Shown piece by piece: positions 7,806 through 13,959 of a stretch of 13,959 nt of DNA. The notes below the pieces were generated by a model. The model saw nothing but the letters and a program-made list of their open reading frames with translations. It had not been told where the DNA came from and searched no databases. This DNA comes from Sphingomonadales bacterium (GTDB lineage Bacteria > Bacteroidota > Bacteroidia > UBA7662). The stretch spans positions 1-13,959 of the forward strand of contig VHAW01000035.1 of assembly GCA_016872225.1 (NCBI GenBank), given 5' to 3'. How positions within the stretch are numbered: position 1 is the stretch's first letter; each line of letters starts with the position of its first letter. A program made the position numbers and the translations under genes.

Positions 7806-9122
7806 TCAGGTTTTCTGCTTCTTCTTCTTAGCCGCTGGAAAAAGAATATTGTTAAGAATAAGCCGATAACCGGGCGAATTGGGATGCATACTCAATTCAG
7901 TGGGAGGTTCTCCGACCAGATGCTGGTAATCCTCCGGGTCATGGCCTCCGTAAAAAGTCCAAGTTCCCTTTCCAAAATTTCCGTGAATGTAACGAGCTTC
8001 ATGAAGGCTTTTGGTTTCGCCCATAATGAGCACATCCGGCTTGATCAAATCCTTGTTAAAAGCCGTGGTCTGCCCCATAAATCCCTTGATAACCTGTTGA
8101 TGATTTTGGCAAAGCATGGTAGGAACCACGTCCCATTTGGCCGAAAAATCAAACAAGGCAAAAAAATCTTCATTCTCCATCACTTGGCCTCGGGTATTGG
8201 TGACATCGATATCCGAAAACTCATACTCCAAGGGATTAGGCGTTAGCGTAAAGTCTTTGAAGCCGAAACACTGATCGTAATCCAGCCTCGAAGCAGCCGA
8301 AGCGTCAACAGGATCCCCATCATACATAGACTCACAGATATCCAAACCAATGGCCGATAGAGAGATATCATAGGAATCTGTTGCCGAACACATTGCAAAC
8401 AAAAAACCACCCCCTGCCACAAATTCACGGATCCTTTGGGCAACTGCCGATTTGAGTTGGGAAACCTTGGCGAATCCTCTGCTCAAGGCTGTTCGTTCCG
8501 CCTCCGCAACCTCGGCTTGGTACCATGCCGCATTTCGGAAAGCAAAATAAAATCGCCCGAATTGCCCGGTGAAATCTTCATGGTGGAGGTGCAACCAATC
8601 GTACATCGGCAACTTACCATCCAGAACCTCCGGATCGTACACCTTATCATACGGAATCTCCGCATAAGTCAAGGCCATCGTCACCGCATCATCCCAAGGC
8701 TGTTTGGTGGGCGGAGTATACACGGCAATGCGTGGGGCTTTTTCCAATTTAACCACTTCCATATTGACCGCAAGATCCTGAATTTCGGTGAGTATTCCCG
8801 CGTAGGTGTTTTCGGGAATCACCTCATAGCTTATTCCCCGCAGTCTGCATTCGGCCTCCAAGCCCATTTGATGCGCCATAGTAAAGCTCCCTCCCCTGTA
8901 ATTCAGCAACCACTGGGTTTCCATACCGCGACTAATCGCCCAATAAGCTACCCCATAGGATTTAAGGTGATCCTTTTGCCTCTGATCCATCGGAATCAAA
9001 ATACGGGTCGCCTCAGCAGTATTCGCAATGCCGACCAGCCATAAAATGATCAGCCACAGAGATGACCTGAAGGAATTCGCAGACTTAAGGCCTGTATTCA
9101 ATGCTTTGGGATGGATCGGCAT
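7806..9122 (-). CDS. Exported conserved protein of the Bacteroidota 'asparagine synthetase B' named family (function unproven)
   Basis: The 438-residue protein closely resembles a family found across Bacteroidota and commonly labelled asparagine synthetase B. The label does not fit what is visible: there is no N-terminal Cys2 glutaminase domain and no SGG(L/V)DS ATP-pyrophosphatase motif. Instead it has a signal peptide (hydrophobic SLWLIILWLVGIA, likely cut after AEA at residue 38), then ILIPMDQRQKDHLKSYG, LLNYRGGSF (72-80), KQPWDDAVTMALTYAEIP (140-157), DWLHLHHEDFTG (175-186) and GGGFLFAMCSATDS (237-250). C245 on a glycine-rich strand end recalls the nucleophile elbow of class I glutamine amidotransferase-like folds, and several His/Asp follow; this is inference. 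The C-terminus is a Lys-rich tail (AAKKKKQKT). ATG 9122 was chosen over TTG 9152 because it precedes a normal signal peptide. It likely acts in the periplasm; the substrate is unknown. Confidence 0.88.
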   Translation of the reverse strand: MPIHPKALNTGLKSANSFRSSLWLIILWLVGIANTAEATRILIPMDQRQKDHLKSYGVAYWAISRGMETQWLLNYRGGSFTMAHQMGLEAECRLRGISYEVIPENTYAGILTEIQDLAVNMEVVKLEKAPRIAVYTPPTKQPWDDAVTMALTYAEIPYDKVYDPEVLDGKLPMYDWLHLHHEDFTGQFGRFYFAFRNAAWYQAEVAEAERTALSRGFAKVSQLKSAVAQRIREFVAGGGFLFAMCSATDSYDISLSAIGLDICESMYDGDPVDASAASRLDYDQCFGFKDFTLTPNPLEYEFSDIDVTNTRGQVMENEDFFALFDFSAKWDVVPTMLCQNHQQVIKGFMGQTTAFNKDLIKPDVLIMGETKSLHEARYIHGNFGKGTWTFYGGHDPEDYQHLVGEPPTELSMHPNSPGYRLILNNILFPAAKKKKQKT

Positions 9123-9144
9123 AGATTCAAAAAAGAACAAGGAG

Positions 9145-9159
9145 AGAAGCAATGCTTCT
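9145..9159. repeat. Palindrome AGAAGCA-a-TGCTTCT upstream of the exported 'AsnB' family gene
   Basis: Seven-base arms at 9145-9151 and 9153-9159 are exact reverse complements around a single central base. It sits 22 bases upstream of the start at 9122 and downstream of a -7-like box (9182-9189), so it would lie in the leader of the transcript. It could be an operator half-site pair. The one-base centre makes it poor as an RNA hairpin with full pairing. Confidence 0.4.
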
Positions 9160-9181
9160 GTGTTCTAGGGAATCTTGAAAG

Positions 9182-9189
9182 CAAAAATA
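9182..9189 (-). promoter_or_regulatory. Candidate Bacteroidota -7 box for the exported 'AsnB' family gene
   Basis: On the minus strand these bases read TATTTTTG, an exact TAnnTTTG match, 59 bases before the start at 9122 and just after the stop of the sugar transferase gene (9204). No clear -33 TTG lies at the usual spacing. It suggests the exported protein is transcribed separately from the glycan operon. Confidence 0.4.
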
Positions 9190-9203
9190 TAAGCACATAA
9201 CTT

Positions 9204-10634
9204 TTATTTCCCTTCTCCTTTGAAAATAATTAACAGGGTATAAATCAGAATTTTGAAGTCCACCAAAAGGGAACGGTTTTCGACATACAGAATATCGTAC
9301 TTAAACCTCTCAATCATCTGCTCCACATTCTCCGCATACCCATAGCGAACTTGACCCCAAGACGTCAAACCTGGACGGATCCGTAATAGATGCCGATAAT
9401 GAGGAGCTCTCCGCACAATCTGATCAATATAGAATTTGCGCTCTGGCCGAGGACCCACCAGGGACATGTCCCCGATGAGCACATTCCAGAATTGCGGCAG
9501 TTCATCCAAACGCCACTTGCGCATCACCCTACCCCATGCCGTGATCCGCGGATCCTTCAACGATGAAAGTTGTGGTCCATCAAACTCTGCGCTTTCGGTC
9601 ATGGAACGGAATTTGAAGATGGTGAACGGCTTCCCTCTCAAGCCAATCCTTAACTGACGGTAGAAAATCGGCCCTGGAGAATCCATTCGAACCCGAATCA
9701 TGCAGTAAACCATGAGCGGAGACAGAATCAACAACGCCACCAAAACTACAACCTTGTCCAAAAGGATTTTAATGAGTTGCTGCCACGCTGGCATCACTTC
9801 GGGACGAACTTCGATCAGCAAAGCACCAAGAATTTGCTGCATTTTAACTTTTCCCAACAACAAATCATACATAGATGGTACCATTTTGATGATTACCCCC
9901 TCCGAACGAAGGCCTTGAAGGGCCAACAGCAATTTACCACGATCTCCAGGCTCCCCGGCAAGAATTACCTCTTCAATTTCGTAACGCTGAATGATATCGC
10001 CAATGCTATCCACCCCACCCAAATTTGAAAGTGCAGGCAAATTGAAGGCTTCTAATCTTTCAGGTCTATGGCCGTTGAGGTAAATAAAGCCCACAAAATC
10101 GTTCGCCGGAGGCAGTCCGGGAGCATTCATTTCACAGTAAATACGAACGGCCTCGGGGCCCGCTCCCACGAGCAATGTTTGAAAACGAATCAAACCCGCC
10201 TTCATCCTGGAAGTAAACCAGGTTAGCAAAATCATCCGAATCAATAGGGTAATGGCGGTATGCAACAATGCCCATACCAAAAAGCTCAGCAAATAAAACC
10301 GGTAATCGAGGACATAATCGTCCAAAATGACAGCAAAAAACAAAATAACTCCACCGATAATGACGGAAAATAAAAGCCGTCCCGCTTCGTTAAGCCTTGA
10401 TTTTCGGTATATATCCTGATAAGATCCGGATAGTAAATATAACAATATCCAAACCCAAGGCAAGGTCAGCAAACCGGTAAACAATTGCAAATCCAAATCG
10501 GTATAATGAATGTCCCCAAACCAGTCTTTGACCACATAAATTTTACGGTAATAAAAAAACAAGGCCCAGGCAATGGCAGTGGCAATCCAGTCCCCGACGA
10601 CAAGGATTGCTAAATCCTTATAACGACTTTTCAT
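9204..10634 (-). CDS. Polyprenyl-phosphate sugar-1-phosphate transferase (WcaJ/WbaP-like glycan-initiating enzyme)
   Basis: The 476-residue membrane protein would transfer a sugar-1-phosphate from a nucleotide sugar to undecaprenyl phosphate, the first step of exopolysaccharide, capsule or O-antigen assembly. Four or five hydrophobic segments occupy about residues 10-150. They are followed by a Rossmann-like region (TLLVGAGPEAVRIY, about 160-250) and the C-terminal bacterial sugar transferase domain from about 285. That domain has a re-entrant helix, DSPGPIFYRQLRIG, KFRSM (341-345), LDELPQ (376-381) and GDMSLVGPRPE (388-398), all catalytic-domain signatures. The length is typical for the polyisoprenyl-phosphate hexose-1-phosphate transferase family. 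Sugar specificity cannot be read. ATG 10634 was chosen because it forms an ATGA overlap with the stop of the lipoprotein gene; an ATG at 10643 is also in frame. No glycosyltransferases, Wzx or Wzy lie nearby, so it is an isolated initiator rather than part of a full capsule locus. Confidence 0.93.
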   Translation of the reverse strand: MKSRYKDLAILVVGDWIATAIAWALFFYYRKIYVVKDWFGDIHYTDLDLQLFTGLLTLPWVWILLYLLSGSYQDIYRKSRLNEAGRLLFSVIIGGVILFFAVILDDYVLDYRFYLLSFLVWALLHTAITLLIRMILLTWFTSRMKAGLIRFQTLLVGAGPEAVRIYCEMNAPGLPPANDFVGFIYLNGHRPERLEAFNLPALSNLGGVDSIGDIIQRYEIEEVILAGEPGDRGKLLLALQGLRSEGVIIKMVPSMYDLLLGKVKMQQILGALLIEVRPEVMPAWQQLIKILLDKVVVLVALLILSPLMVYCMIRVRMDSPGPIFYRQLRIGLRGKPFTIFKFRSMTESAEFDGPQLSSLKDPRITAWGRVMRKWRLDELPQFWNVLIGDMSLVGPRPERKFYIDQIVRRAPHYRHLLRIRPGLTSWGQVRYGYAENVEQMIERFKYDILYVENRSLLVDFKILIYTLLIIFKGEGK

Positions 10635-11539
10635 TGCAACCATTTGAGGTTATCAACCCGAACCACACCGGCACCTTGAGCCGTGTTAGTCAAAAAAGGC
10701 CTCATCATCAGGCGATATCGTGCTCCGTTGACCATGCCCAGGTAAGGCGTGAAATTGATGTATTGCTTGTTCCAATCTATCGATGGGGCTAGTTCGACAA
10801 TCCACAAAGGATCACTGATGTCGGAACCGAGTTGACTTTGAAGGCCGATTTGCAACGGTATATTGTTACGATAATTAATTTCCAAGAAACATGGTTTACC
10901 AGCGGTTAATGCAATTTGATCAATACTTTCCGCAACGAGGTAAGGCGCCCTTTGATCCACCACCATTCGCAGGCAGGATGAACCCTCAAAGACAGAGTCG
11001 GAAAAGGATTCACGGAACAAGATCGTATCGGAGCCAACCCGAGCACGCATTCCAAAACCCAGATTATCAAAGTTCTCCATCCATAGGTAGCGCACAGAAT
11101 TCCGATAGGTGATTCGCGGACGAAGCGTGTCTATTTGGCCTCTACGGAAGTTATGCAACGAATCCCACCTGCTGTAGAAAGGGTATATCGCCCGCGTTGC
11201 CGAAATCCCGTTCAAGTAAACCCCTGCACTCAACTGAAGATTCACCGGTCCTTCCTTCAACAGCGGTATGCGGGCCGGCAAAGGAAAGGCTCCTTGCAAA
11301 TCCCCGTCAATAAAAACCCACACATCCTTGATGTTGGCAGACAAGGTCCCCTGTGCCTCAGGGCTGGACTCAAGCATCATGCTATCGATAAGTAGGTACG
11401 AGGGCACACCCTCATCCGGTTTGTACCAACCGCATCCGGCGAACCCCCACGAGATCAAAACACCCGAAATCAAGAACTTGGCGCTCCTTCTTCCGGCAGC
11501 ACACCATGACTTCTCCGTGAAGTTCCTGTTCATCCCCAT
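10631..11539 (-). CDS. Lipoprotein of unknown function in the Gfo/Idh/MocA - sugar transferase operon
   Basis: This 302-residue protein has a long N-region (MGMNRNFTEKSW...RRSAK), a hydrophobic segment FLISGVLISWGFAG and a lipobox-like cysteine at C36 (GFAGC), indicating a lipid-anchored envelope protein. The mature part has two apparent blocks. Residues about 65-125 contain DVWVFIDGDLQGAFPLPARIP and GVYLNGISATRAIYPFY, resembling a small PEGA-like beta domain. Residues about 135-302 look like a beta-sandwich: ENFDNLG, SCLRMVVDQ, and a C-terminal segment on position and derivation (INFTPYLG, VRVDNLKWLQ) like a carbohydrate-binding-type fold. I recall similar Bacteroidota proteins beside Gfo/Idh/MocA genes but know no assigned function. 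The start overlaps the upstream stop as TAATG (shared base 11539) and the stop overlaps the transferase start as ATGA, so the three genes are almost certainly cotranscribed. Placement suggests a role in assembly or attachment of the glycan; this is inference. Confidence 0.88.
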   Translation of the reverse strand: MGMNRNFTEKSWCAAGRRSAKFLISGVLISWGFAGCGWYKPDEGVPSYLLIDSMMLESSPEAQGTLSANIKDVWVFIDGDLQGAFPLPARIPLLKEGPVNLQLSAGVYLNGISATRAIYPFYSRWDSLHNFRRGQIDTLRPRITYRNSVRYLWMENFDNLGFGMRARVGSDTILFRESFSDSVFEGSSCLRMVVDQRAPYLVAESIDQIALTAGKPCFLEINYRNNIPLQIGLQSQLGSDISDPLWIVELAPSIDWNKQYINFTPYLGMVNGARYRLMMRPFLTNTAQGAGVVRVDNLKWLQ

Positions 11540-12534
11540 TAGGAATTTTGTATCCGATCTAAAATTTGGTAAGCCACTTTAAGCGCTTCATAACCTTCTT
11601 CGATGCTGACCGCCTCTTTCAATTTATGTTGAATGCAGTGACCAAAGGCGTCCAACTCGTCACGAATAGCATTGGCAGGCTCCAATTGAGGACGATCAAG
11701 AGCAATGTACCTCGAGGGTTTATCCGGGCCAAGATGAATTTCTTGCCAAGCCTTGTTGTTGACAGGCTGATCCTCGAGTTCAATGATTTCCAGCTCCTTG
11801 TCCAGGAAGTCCAGGGATAAGTACGCATTATTTTGAAACAAACGCATTTTACGCATGCTTTTCATCGAAATTCGGCTAGCAGTAATATTCGCAACTGTAC
11901 CGTTGTGAAACTCGATTCGGGCATTGGCAATATCGGGGGTGGCTGAAACGATGGAAACCCCACTAGCCCGGATTTCCCTGATTTCGGATTTTACCATGGC
12001 CAAGACCAGGTCGATGTCATGAATCATCAAATCCATAACAATTGATACATCCGTCCCCCTCGGGTTATAAGGCGCCAGACGGTGGGCCTCCACAAAACGG
12101 GGTTGAAGACCCCATTCCGATGCCTTCCTGAAAACTGGATTGAAACGCTCAACATGCCCGACCTGAGCTTTTACCCCGGCCTCTCTAGCCACTTTGATCA
12201 TTTCTGCGGCTTGGATCGTGTTTTCGGCCAAAGGCTTCTCGACAAATAAATGCTTCATGCGCCGGAGAGCAGCCAGGCCCAAATCGTAATGGGACAACGT
12301 AGGCGCCACTATATCGACGGCATCTACGCGAGATATCAAATCCTCCAAATCTGGATAGGGGGTGACGCCAAATACTTCCACAGCCTTGGCCAAAGCCTCG
12401 GGGTCAGGATCATAAACACCCACCAAATCAAATCGTTGGTTTAAGTCCAACAAACATTTCAAATGAATTTTACCGAGATGCCCTGCACCCAGCAAGGCGA
12501 TACGAATAGGAGCAGGCTTGGAATCGGAAGACAT
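11539..12534 (-). CDS. Gfo/Idh/MocA family NAD(P)-dependent oxidoreductase, probable nucleotide-sugar dehydrogenase
   Basis: The 331-residue product has an N-terminal Rossmann fold with GAGHLGKIH (16-24), VGVYDPDP (38-45), APTLSHYDLG (77-86) and the family EKP motif at 99-101, whose Lys contacts cofactor and substrate. VGHVERFNP (125-133) follows, then the C-terminal alpha/beta domain with DLMIHDIDLVL (168-178); H172 is the likely catalytic histidine. DIANARIEFHNG and ASRISMKSMRKMR are blocks I recognise from the widespread Bacteroidota orthologues. Relatives include UDP-N-acetylglucosamine 3-dehydrogenases (GnnA, WlbA), so oxidation of a nucleotide sugar is likely, but no partner aminotransferase or acyltransferase is adjacent. 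It is the first gene of a three-gene overlapping unit with the lipoprotein and the sugar-phosphate transferase. ATG 12534 is the only sensible start, and a TAAATTTG box lies just upstream. Confidence 0.92.
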   Translation of the reverse strand: MSSDSKPAPIRIALLGAGHLGKIHLKCLLDLNQRFDLVGVYDPDPEALAKAVEVFGVTPYPDLEDLISRVDAVDIVAPTLSHYDLGLAALRRMKHLFVEKPLAENTIQAAEMIKVAREAGVKAQVGHVERFNPVFRKASEWGLQPRFVEAHRLAPYNPRGTDVSIVMDLMIHDIDLVLAMVKSEIREIRASGVSIVSATPDIANARIEFHNGTVANITASRISMKSMRKMRLFQNNAYLSLDFLDKELEIIELEDQPVNNKAWQEIHLGPDKPSRYIALDRPQLEPANAIRDELDAFGHCIQHKLKEAVSIEEGYEALKVAYQILDRIQNS

Positions 12535-12541
12535 CGGTAAA

Positions 12542-12549
12542 CAAATTTA
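12542..12549 (-). promoter_or_regulatory. TAAATTTG box ahead of the oxidoreductase-lipoprotein-transferase operon
   Basis: On the minus strand these bases read TAAATTTG, an exact match to TAnnTTTG, ending 7 bases before the start codon at 12534. As a -7 box it would give a nearly leaderless transcript. It may instead be the A/T-rich context that favours initiation in Bacteroidota. No -33 TTG is seen at the usual distance. Confidence 0.35.
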
Positions 12550-12563
12550 AGGCGTCAGGGCTC

Positions 12564-12571
12564 TAAATTTA
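12564..12571 (+). promoter_or_regulatory. TAAATTTA box ahead of the isoaspartate methyltransferase gene
   Basis: TAAATTTA, inside the 10-base palindrome CTAAATTTAG (12563-12572), ends 7 bases before the pcm start at 12579. It mirrors the TAAATTTG box of the divergent gene at exactly the same distance from its start. It matches TAnnTTTG except for the last base, so its role as promoter or initiation context is only possible. Confidence 0.3.
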
Positions 12572-12578
12572 GGACTTT

Positions 12579-13253
12579 ATGCCAGCCCATACCGCACATT
12601 CCTTGCTTGACCTCCCCAAGCATCAGGGCCTGCGTCTACGCCTTATTGAAGAACTACGTGCCAAAGGGATTCGGGATCAGTTCGTCCTTAAGGCAATCAT
12701 GGAAGTTCCCCGACATTTCTTTTTAGACCAGGCCTTGGCTGAAATGGCTTACCAAGACAAAGCCATGCCCATCGGGGAAGGTCAAACCATCTCTCAGCCA
12801 TATACCGTCGCCTTTCAGAGCGAACTGCTCGCCTTGGAACCGCATATGAAGGTCCTCGAGATTGGCACAGGATCTGGTTACCAGGCCAGTATTCTGGACA
12901 AGATGGGCGCCAGAGTTTTCAGTGTAGAAACCATTAAGTCACTGCATCGATCCAGTCAGAAATTGTTAAAACATTTGAATTGCAAAGCCAAACTTTTTGT
13001 GGGTGATGGAAGTATGGGCCTGCTTTCCTATTCCCCCTTTGATCGAATTCTGGTGACAGCCGCATCGCCCGATATTCCTGATGCCCTGAAAAGTCAACTT
13101 CGAATTGGTGGCCATTTGGTCATCCCGGTAGGAAAATTATCCGAACAGACTATGCTCAAGCTTACTAAAATTTCGGAAACGGAATGGCACCAGGAAGCCT
13201 ATCCGGGATTTCGATTTGTTCCGCTTACCGGAGAACATGGTTGGTCGTTTTGA
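12579..13253 (+). CDS. pcm: Protein-L-isoaspartate O-methyltransferase
   Basis: The enzyme methylates L-isoaspartyl residues formed by damage to Asp/Asn in ageing proteins, using S-adenosylmethionine, and thereby starts their repair in the cytoplasm. In the 224 residues I see VPRHFFLDQALAEMAYQDKAMPIGEGQTISQPYTVA (43-78), the diagnostic substrate-site region of PIMT. SAM motif I follows as VLEIGTGSGYQA (92-103), then VETI at the end of the next strand, FDRILVTAASPDIPDAL, GGHLVIPVG, and the typical C-terminal FRFVPLTGEHGW. The length matches the family (210-225). ATG 12579 gives the normal N-terminus. The gene is divergent from the Gfo/Idh/MocA gene (44 bases between starts) and convergent with smpB, with only 7 bases between the stops and no room for a terminator there. 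Confidence 0.96.
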   Translation: MPAHTAHSLLDLPKHQGLRLRLIEELRAKGIRDQFVLKAIMEVPRHFFLDQALAEMAYQDKAMPIGEGQTISQPYTVAFQSELLALEPHMKVLEIGTGSGYQASILDKMGARVFSVETIKSLHRSSQKLLKHLNCKAKLFVGDGSMGLLSYSPFDRILVTAASPDIPDALKSQLRIGGHLVIPVGKLSEQTMLKLTKISETEWHQEAYPGFRFVPLTGEHGWSF

Positions 13254-13260
13254 AAGGATC

Positions 13261-13725
13261 TTAGACCTCACTGCGCTGGTCTCTGTCCAGATCTTTCTCT
13301 TTGATCGCCTGTCGTTTATCATAGGATTTGCGTCCCCTTGCCAAAGCAATTTCCACTTTGGCGAATCCTCTTTCGCTAAAATACAGCCTTAAGGGCACAA
13401 GAGAAAGACCCTTTTCCGTAATGCGGTGACGAATTTTTCGAAGTTCGGTTTTATTCAATAACAAATAACGATCTCTCAAAGGTTCATGATTGAGATAAGA
13501 GGCATGAGCAAACAATGCAATGTTCATGTTTCGGAGTACAAGTCTTTCTTGTTCAAAGCAAGCATAAGCATCGCTCATCGTGACTTTTCCGTCACGAAGG
13601 CTTTTGATTTCTGACCCCGTTAGCACCATTCCTGCTTCGAATTTTTGCAGAATTTCATATTCGAAATTGACCTTGCGGTTAATGATTTCCGGAACCGGCG
13701 GAATGCGGGTCTCTGTACGACTCAT
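13261..13725 (-). CDS. smpB: SsrA-binding protein SmpB
   Basis: SmpB binds tmRNA (SsrA) and brings it to ribosomes stalled on broken mRNA, where trans-translation tags the nascent peptide and frees the ribosome. The 154-residue product has the full family pattern: INRKVNFEYEIL, EAGMVLTGSEIKSLRDGKV (30-48), NHEPLRDRYLLLNKTELRKI (81-100), KGLSLVPLRLYF, FAKVEIALARGRKSYDKR, and a basic/acidic tail (IKEKDLDRDQRSEV) that should follow the mRNA channel as a helix. ATG 13725 was chosen because it gives the normal length and forms TAATG with the stop of the upstream gene; a TTG at 13749 would add eight odd residues. The ssrA gene itself is not in the window. Confidence 0.96.
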   Translation of the reverse strand: MSRTETRIPPVPEIINRKVNFEYEILQKFEAGMVLTGSEIKSLRDGKVTMSDAYACFEQERLVLRNMNIALFAHASYLNHEPLRDRYLLLNKTELRKIRHRITEKGLSLVPLRLYFSERGFAKVEIALARGRKSYDKRQAIKEKDLDRDQRSEV

Positions 13726-13959
13726 TATTCGCAAACAAAAGATTGCCAATGTGCAGATACCTTATCACGGGGCCACACCGTCTGACTGCAAGTGCCGTAA
13801 GCGACGAGTCGTTCGCCGACCCTTGCCTCCCAGGAACATTCCACCGCAACACCTTCCACCGCCACCAAGGTCGCCTCCAAACCAACGACTTGCCCCACCA
13901 AAGCCGGGGACCGGTGTTGAATGGTTAACCCGTGACCAATGCCTTCTTCATGAGCTACC
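13725..13959 (-). CDS. Hotdog-fold thioesterase-like protein (FlK-like), 3' part only
   Basis: The minus-strand frame entering from the right edge is open for 77 codons and stops with TAA at 13727-13725, sharing one base with the smpB ATG (TAATG). The visible C-terminal part reads EEGIGHGLTIQHRSPALVG, then VVGLEATLVAVEGVAVECSWEAR, then GERLVAYGTCSQTVWPR. The order (G-x-x-V/L-x-I-x-H near a strand, then x-G-x-x-V, then alternating strands, then a final G-x-C-x-R-x-V/T strand) resembles FlK-type fluoroacetyl-CoA thioesterases and related acyl-CoA hotdog hydrolases; the His in IQHRSP would be at the conserved position. The assignment is by pattern with no search, and the N-terminal half with other catalytic residues is missing. 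The tight overlap means it and smpB are cotranscribed. Confidence 0.65.
   Translation of the reverse strand, partial: VAHEEGIGHGLTIQHRSPALVGQVVGLEATLVAVEGVAVECSWEARVGERLVAYGTCSQTVWPRDKVSAHWQSFVCE

Noticed and set aside
8436..9044. Plus-strand open frame of 202 codons, and another at 7785-8246 (153 codons), opposite the exported 'AsnB' family gene
   Set aside because: They are long but antisense to a strongly conserved protein. Their translations (His/Arg/Pro/Leu-rich) lack domains, a consequence of codon bias on the other strand.
1..13959. Mobile element, CRISPR array, toxin-antitoxin or defence island
   Set aside because: I saw no direct repeat array, transposase, integrase, tRNA-bounded island or compositional break; every long stretch is covered by chromosomal-type genes.

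Overview
The window looks like ordinary chromosome from a member of the Bacteroidota (Cytophaga-Flavobacterium-Bacteroides group). The evidence is: a secreted protein with the ASHLLGGEISY-type N-terminus common in gliding/T9SS bacteria, a 'putative porin' barrel, a Bacteroidota-wide exported 'asparagine synthetase B'-named family, no Shine-Dalgarno-like sites before the starts, and several TAnnTTTG (-7 type) boxes. GC content is moderate and even. I see no insertion sequence, phage gene, tRNA, rRNA or CRISPR array, and I cannot name the genus.

Layout, left to right. (1) 1-1546, minus: 5' part of a large secreted surface protein running off the left edge. It has no in-window stop, so a simple ORF search misses it. 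(2) 1621-2196, minus: gamma-type carbonic anhydrase-like hexapeptide protein. Divergent from it, 2235-2528, plus: a small cytochrome b5-like protein. (3) 3316-4452 and 2586-3326, minus: Nif3/YqfO-like metal protein overlapping a coiled-coil C4 zinc-ribbon protein. (4) 4596-5693 and 5675-7738, plus: lipid A 4'-kinase LpxK overlapping an outer-membrane porin-like barrel. (5) 7806-9122, minus: exported protein of the misnamed asparagine synthetase B family. (6) 12534 down to 9204, minus: three-gene overlapping operon of a Gfo/Idh/MocA oxidoreductase, an uncharacterised lipoprotein and a polyprenyl-phosphate sugar-1-phosphate transferase. (7) 12579-13253, plus: protein-L-isoaspartate methyltransferase, convergent with (8) 13725-13261, minus: SmpB. 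SmpB is preceded by a one-base stop/start overlap with the 3' end of a hotdog thioesterase-like gene entering from the right edge.

Much of the window concerns the cell envelope: lipid A phosphorylation, an outer-membrane barrel, a glycan-initiating transferase with a probable sugar dehydrogenase and a lipoprotein, and two further exported proteins. Pcm and SmpB are protein-repair and ribosome-rescue housekeeping genes. Genes are tightly packed; no stretch over 300 bases lacks a gene. The intergenic sequence holds a few short inverted repeats and promoter-like boxes, listed separately. I did not find a convincing unknown defence or mobile system. The least understood units are the lipoprotein in the glycan operon and the exported 'AsnB' family protein.
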